Part shown: positions 61,086-64,000 of the stretch, one piece after another
Layout of the letters: each line of letters opens with the position of its first letter
How positions within the stretch are numbered: position 1 is the stretch's first letter
Assembly (NCBI GenBank): GCA_007922225.1
Contig: ML679960.1
Coordinates: forward strand, 3,300,032-3,364,031
DNA length: 64,000 nucleotides
Origin: Emydura subglobosa
Taxonomy: Eukaryota; Chordata; Testudines; Chelidae
Reading direction: 5' to 3'
Program-made: the position numbers and the translations under genes
Notes under the pieces: model-generated
Databases searched by the model: none
Told to the model about the DNA's origin: nothing
The model's input: the letters and a program-made list of their open reading frames with translations, nothing else

Positions 61086-61929
61086 ATCCCAGTCCTGCTG
61101 CAGGGCTTTACCCCCATGCCTGGAGATTGCCAGAAGACTGTGGTTGCAAGGGGCATGGCTGAAAGGATCCTGGAAGGTTGCAGAGAGGAGGTTAAGCAGC
61201 CAAGGGAGCAGTCAGAATTGACAGTGCACAGATTGTGCCAGTGTGTTCCATCTGCACAGGCAATCAATTGATCCTTTACCCTAACAAAATGTGGGGTCAA
61301 TTGCACAGATTGTTGCCTTCCTGGTAATCATTTGAAGTACTTTTGTGTGGGGGTACAGATGTTTTCAGTAAATGGAGGAGTAACACTTGGTGCAACTATT
61401 TCTAACACAGACAGGAGAGTTACTTTTCTCCCTTTTGAAAATGAATGCTGGCTACTCGAGATGGGGCCTGAGCTGAAATCCCACATCCAAAGACCCAACA
61501 GAAGAGGAAGAGCCCTTTAGGATACACCATATGATCACATGGATCCAAAGCTCACTGCAGAGACCTATCTCTGTGCCTTTTTCTGTGTGTATGTTAGCAT
61601 CCCTTGTGTTATATGGGGAGCCCCCTGATTTGTGCATTGTGCACACACTATAACTTTGTGAGGTGCCACCATCTCAGGAATGCACACTGCTTATACATGG
61701 ATGTAGGAGGATGAAACCCCAGCCACAGTGTATAGCCTGAGCATAGAAGCACTGCAGCTCTGACAGAGGCTTGAGGGTTCTGGCTTTAAAACAAAAAACA
61801 AAACACACGTTCACAACACCTATATAGCAATAAAGTCTCATTGACAGCAGAGTCCGTGACTCATTTCAATGGTGGTACAAGGACATAGAAACAGCGGTTT
61901 TTCAGGATAGCTGGCCAATTTGATGGTTG
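61086..61929. other. Unassigned sequence upstream of PRDX4
   Basis: No exon, RNA gene or clear repeat recognised. ORFs below 94 codons. Confidence 0.45.
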
Positions 61930-62530
61930 AGATTGAATAGGTGGAAAAGAGAGGAGCAGAAGGAGCAGGGAGAGAAGAATATTCAGGAAGAATATGTGTA
62001 CGTGTGGTGGGAGAGGAAGGAAGTGTGTAGGAGAGGATTGGGAAGAAGGGGCTGTGTGTGTGATGGAAGGCGTCAGTGGGAAGGGAAGGGGCAGTGTCTG
62101 TAGGGGAGGGGAAGGCACAGCAGTGGGGGGAAAGAGTGGGAGGAGGAACTATGTGCGTGTGTTGGAACCGGAGGGAGTCTGGGGGGCAGTTTGCTGAGAG
62201 GGGAGGTCGGTCGGGGGGAGTGTGTGTGTGTGTGTGTGTGATGGAAAGGCGGGGGAGGGGAGCAGTGTGTACGTGGAGCTGAGGGGAGTCGAGGTGTGCG
62301 GTGGGGGATCAGGGAAATGGGAGAAGAAGTGGGAGGGGTCGAGGCGGGAGGTCAGGGAAGAGCAGTGCGGTGAGCAGTGCAGTGGGACAGGGCAAAGTGT
62401 GTGTGTGTAGGGGATGGAGAGGGCAGCGCAGCGGGAGGAAGCGGGGGGGGGGGGCCGTGTGTAGGTGGAGGGCGGGGCAGCGGGGGAGCAATGGGAAGGG
62501 GCAGAGTGTTAGTCACTGTGTGTGTGTTTA
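61930..62530 (+). promoter_or_regulatory. Purine/G-rich tract upstream of PRDX4 with (GT)n and G12 run
   Basis: About 600 bases are strongly G-over-C skewed on the + strand, with repeated GGGGAGGGG/GGGAAGGGG-like blocks, a (GT)n tract at about 62220-62240, and an uninterrupted run of 12 G at 62443-62454 flanked by further GGG blocks. These can form G-quadruplexes or triplex-type DNA on the sense strand just upstream of the promoter. The apparent ORFs here (on both strands) come from the skewed composition and are not genes. Confidence 0.6.
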
Positions 62531-62663
62531 GAGCCCCGCCCCGCACACAGCCCGCCCGCGGCCACCCGCCCGCCCCTTGGCTGCGGCCCCAGCCCCAGCC
62601 GCCGCGCGGGCGGTTCTGTTCCCGGGCGCGGGCCGGGGGACGTGCAGAGTTGCTCGGGCGGCC

Positions 62664-62880
62664 ATGGAGGCGGCGCGGCGGCGGTGGCTGGCCCTGTGTT
62701 TGCTGGTGCTGGCGCTGGCGGGGCCCGGGGCGGCCCAGGAGCAGGGGGAGCCGCGCGCGGCCCAGGCCCGGGCCCGCGAGGACGAGAAGTGCCATTACTA
62801 CGCGGGGGGCCAGGTCTACCCCGGGGAGGCGGCCCGCGTGCCCGTCTCCGACCACTCCCTGCACCTCAGCCAGGCCAAGA
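62664..62880 (+). CDS. PRDX4: PRDX4 exon 1 (coding part): peroxiredoxin-4, ER 2-Cys peroxiredoxin
   Basis: Seen: an ATG in a strong context (gcggccATGg) opens 72 codons plus one base, ending at a GTAGGT donor (62881). Residues 2-7 are basic/charged, about 8-20 form a Leu/Ala-rich hydrophobic core, and GAA-QE near residue 24 suits signal-peptidase cleavage. Residues 39-72 carry EDEKCHYYAGGQVYPGE and SDHSLHLSQAK, which I recognise as the N-terminal region specific to PRDX4, just before the thioredoxin-fold domain. Known of the family: PRDX4 is a secreted/ER decameric peroxidase that reduces H2O2 and passes disulfides to PDI. The Cys at residue 43 matches the extra N-terminal Cys that links subunits in mammals. 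The peroxidatic and resolving Cys lie in later exons outside the window. Exon phase 1 is inferred (Lys codon, then the A of the next Ile codon). The frame stays open upstream to 62577, but 62664 is its first ATG. The signal peptide looks shorter than the human one. Confidence 0.93.
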
Positions 62881-64000
62881 GTAGGTGGCGGGCGCTGCCC
62901 GGGGCTGGGAGGGCTGGAAAGGGGGGGGGGGCGAGGGACGGGGCTGCGGGGTGGTTAGGACGTTGCTGCACATGTACAGTTTCCTGTCTCCCCACCGCAG
63001 CGCAGCCGCCTCCCCTGTCCCGCTGCAGGGCTGCAATCAGTGGCGCTCCGTTGCCCACCTCTCCAGCGCTGCCCCTTCGCCCCTCCAGCCCCCGCTGGTG
63101 GAGGGTGACTAAGACCACGGGCCAACACCCCCCTCACACACACACACACACACACACCAGTAAAGGGATCCGCAGGGCGAGCACCCTGCTGGAGCAGAGA
63201 TCGCAGCACTGGGGCCGGGTTCTGCCCCACCTCTGCTTCAGTTTCCCTCCACTAGCGCAGTGAAGGCTGCGCGGTCCCCCCCCCCCCATCGCAGGGCAGC
63301 CAGGCCCCTGCTGCATTAACGCTTGGAAAGGGTTTTGCCTCCTCCCCAGGCAGGCAGCGCGCAGGGCCTTGCGCAGCCTCTCAGCAAAGCGCCCTGCGGA
63401 GGAGTCCTTTTTGCACGGATGATCAGAGTGGCTTGGCAGCAGCAGGCGGGCTCACCCAGAGCGGTTGATTGCATTGTACCTTGTTTGGTTTAGTGGCAGC
63501 CTGTGGGGAGGTGGCGGGGTCGGGGCATTGCAGCAATCCTGAACTGGGGTCACTTTGCTCCCTCCACCTGTTTGCTTTTCTGAGCCAGGAGGATTGTGCA
63601 CTTCAATCGCTGGTGCGGCGGGGGGAGAAGGCCACGTCAGACCAAGCCTATTGGTTTAAAGTGTGCACAGAGAGAGAGCCCCTAGCACCTCCCTCACTGC
63701 CGAGTTTAAATAATTTGACAGTCAAAATTGCCCTGCCCGAGGATTTTCATGGGGGGAGGAGGGGTGGGGAGGAGTGTGTTTAGCACATGGCCGGCCTCCT
63801 GCAAAGACTCGTGCCTTTTCCCCTAATTTTAAATCGATGGCAGGCATAAGTTAACATTTATAGAGTTTGTAGAGTAACAAAACAGAGTTTGTCAAAAGCA
63901 AAGCAGCCCCCTTTGGGGAAATAGTACTAATGAACAGTGCTAGAAAGGAAGCATATGCCACTTACTAACCTCCTATGATGAACTAAATATTGTGTATATA
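62881..64000 (+). other. PRDX4: PRDX4 intron 1 (5' part)
   Basis: Starts with GTAGGT and shows no plausible exon 2, which in the family begins with the codons for Ser-Lys-Pro-Ala-Pro-Tyr-Trp. It holds a G-quadruplex-type run (62901-62931), a (CA)n microsatellite at about 63133-63158, a C10 run near 63280, and AT-richer sequence after 63640. ORFs reading through it are intronic and unsupported. Confidence 0.8.
62901..62931 (+). other. Canonical G-quadruplex motif next to the PRDX4 exon 1 donor
   Basis: Four G runs separated by loops of 2, 1 and 7 bases (GGGG-CT-GGG-A-GGG-CTGGAAA-G11), starting 20 bases after the splice donor and on the transcribed-RNA-like strand, so it would also be present in the pre-mRNA. 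Confidence 0.7.

Larger units (their letters stand above)
62400..63350 (+). promoter_or_regulatory. PRDX4: CpG-island promoter and 5' UTR of PRDX4
   Basis: CpG dinucleotides, scarce elsewhere, become dense from about 62400, peak around 62530-62860 and continue into intron 1. No TATA box or CCAAT box precedes the ATG. A GC box (ccccgcccc, 62534-62542) is a likely Sp1/KLF site. A gacgtgc at 62639-62645 contains the short RCGTG core used by hypoxia and bHLH factors, but such a short match is weak. The transcription start is inferred to lie within about 62530-62640. This is the ordinary architecture of a broadly expressed vertebrate gene. Confidence 0.75.

Noticed and set aside
62352..62864. 170-codon minus-strand ORF over the PRDX4 promoter
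   Set aside because: Antisense shadow of a GC-rich promoter and exon. Arg/Pro/Gly content follows CpG-island composition, and no domain is present.
62577..63263. 228-codon frame through PRDX4 exon 1
   Set aside because: Only 62664-62880 is exon. Upstream there is no ATG in the frame (62577 is TTG), and downstream of 62880 it reads through the GTAGGT donor and intron.
1..64000. CRISPR array, operon, phage or bacterial defence system
   Set aside because: No regularly spaced repeats with unique spacers, no operon-like gene packing, and all large elements are vertebrate transposons.
1..64000. tRNA, rRNA or snRNA genes
   Set aside because: No cloverleaf with intact A and B boxes and no rRNA or U-snRNA signature was seen by eye. 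A tRNAscan-SE or Infernal run would be decisive.

Overview
This is a 64-kb piece of a vertebrate nuclear genome, almost certainly a turtle. I infer this from the repeat content: CR1 LINEs, many short hAT-type elements whose ends read like the common turtle families, a PIF/Harbinger transposon, a Ty3/gypsy element, several solo LTRs and old MIR-type SINEs. The species cannot be fixed from sequence alone. There is no sign of bacterial, viral or plasmid organisation. Open reading frames are short, base composition varies, and only one single-copy host coding segment is recognisable.

That segment is exon 1 of PRDX4, the peroxiredoxin of the endoplasmic reticulum, at 62664-62880 on the + strand. 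It sits in a CpG island with a G-rich upstream flank and is followed by the first 1.1 kb of intron 1. The rest of the gene lies beyond the right edge. In other vertebrates PTCHD1 lies upstream of PRDX4, so bases 1-62500 are probably part of the PTCHD1-PRDX4 intergenic interval. This is inference, because PTCHD1 itself is not in the window.

Layout. 1-10.6 kb: LINE fragments, two MITE-like elements and unassigned AT-rich DNA. 10.8-15.2 kb: a 5'-truncated gypsy pol with its 3' LTR, then a second LTR carrying a nested hAT element. 17.4-18.5 kb: a compound hairpin, a GC-rich repeat block and a 35-bp palindrome. 19.9-23.4 kb: a Harbinger transposon with transposase on + and a MYB-like accessory gene on -, split by a solo LTR. 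A second copy of that LTR lies at 29.8-30.8 kb in opposite orientation. 32.1-36.5 kb: a hAT element, a GC-rich LTR-like block and a long degraded CR1 split by another solo LTR. 37.3-39.4 kb: a second MITE copy, a C-rich minisatellite running into a 100-N assembly gap, and a hAT element. 41.8-48.4 kb: hAT and LTR pieces. 48.4-52.2 kb: the longest stretch without recognisable repeats. 52.3-61.1 kb: LINE, hAT (one nested) and old amniote repeats. 61.9-64 kb: PRDX4 promoter, exon 1 and intron 1.

Nesting gives relative ages. Harbinger, CR1 and the older hAT copies are hosts. The solo LTRs and the GC-rich hAT are later arrivals. None of the mobile elements looks able to move by itself. I did not find a new gene system. 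The best leads are structural: paired solo LTRs, strong hairpins and palindromes, and the G-rich PRDX4 promoter.
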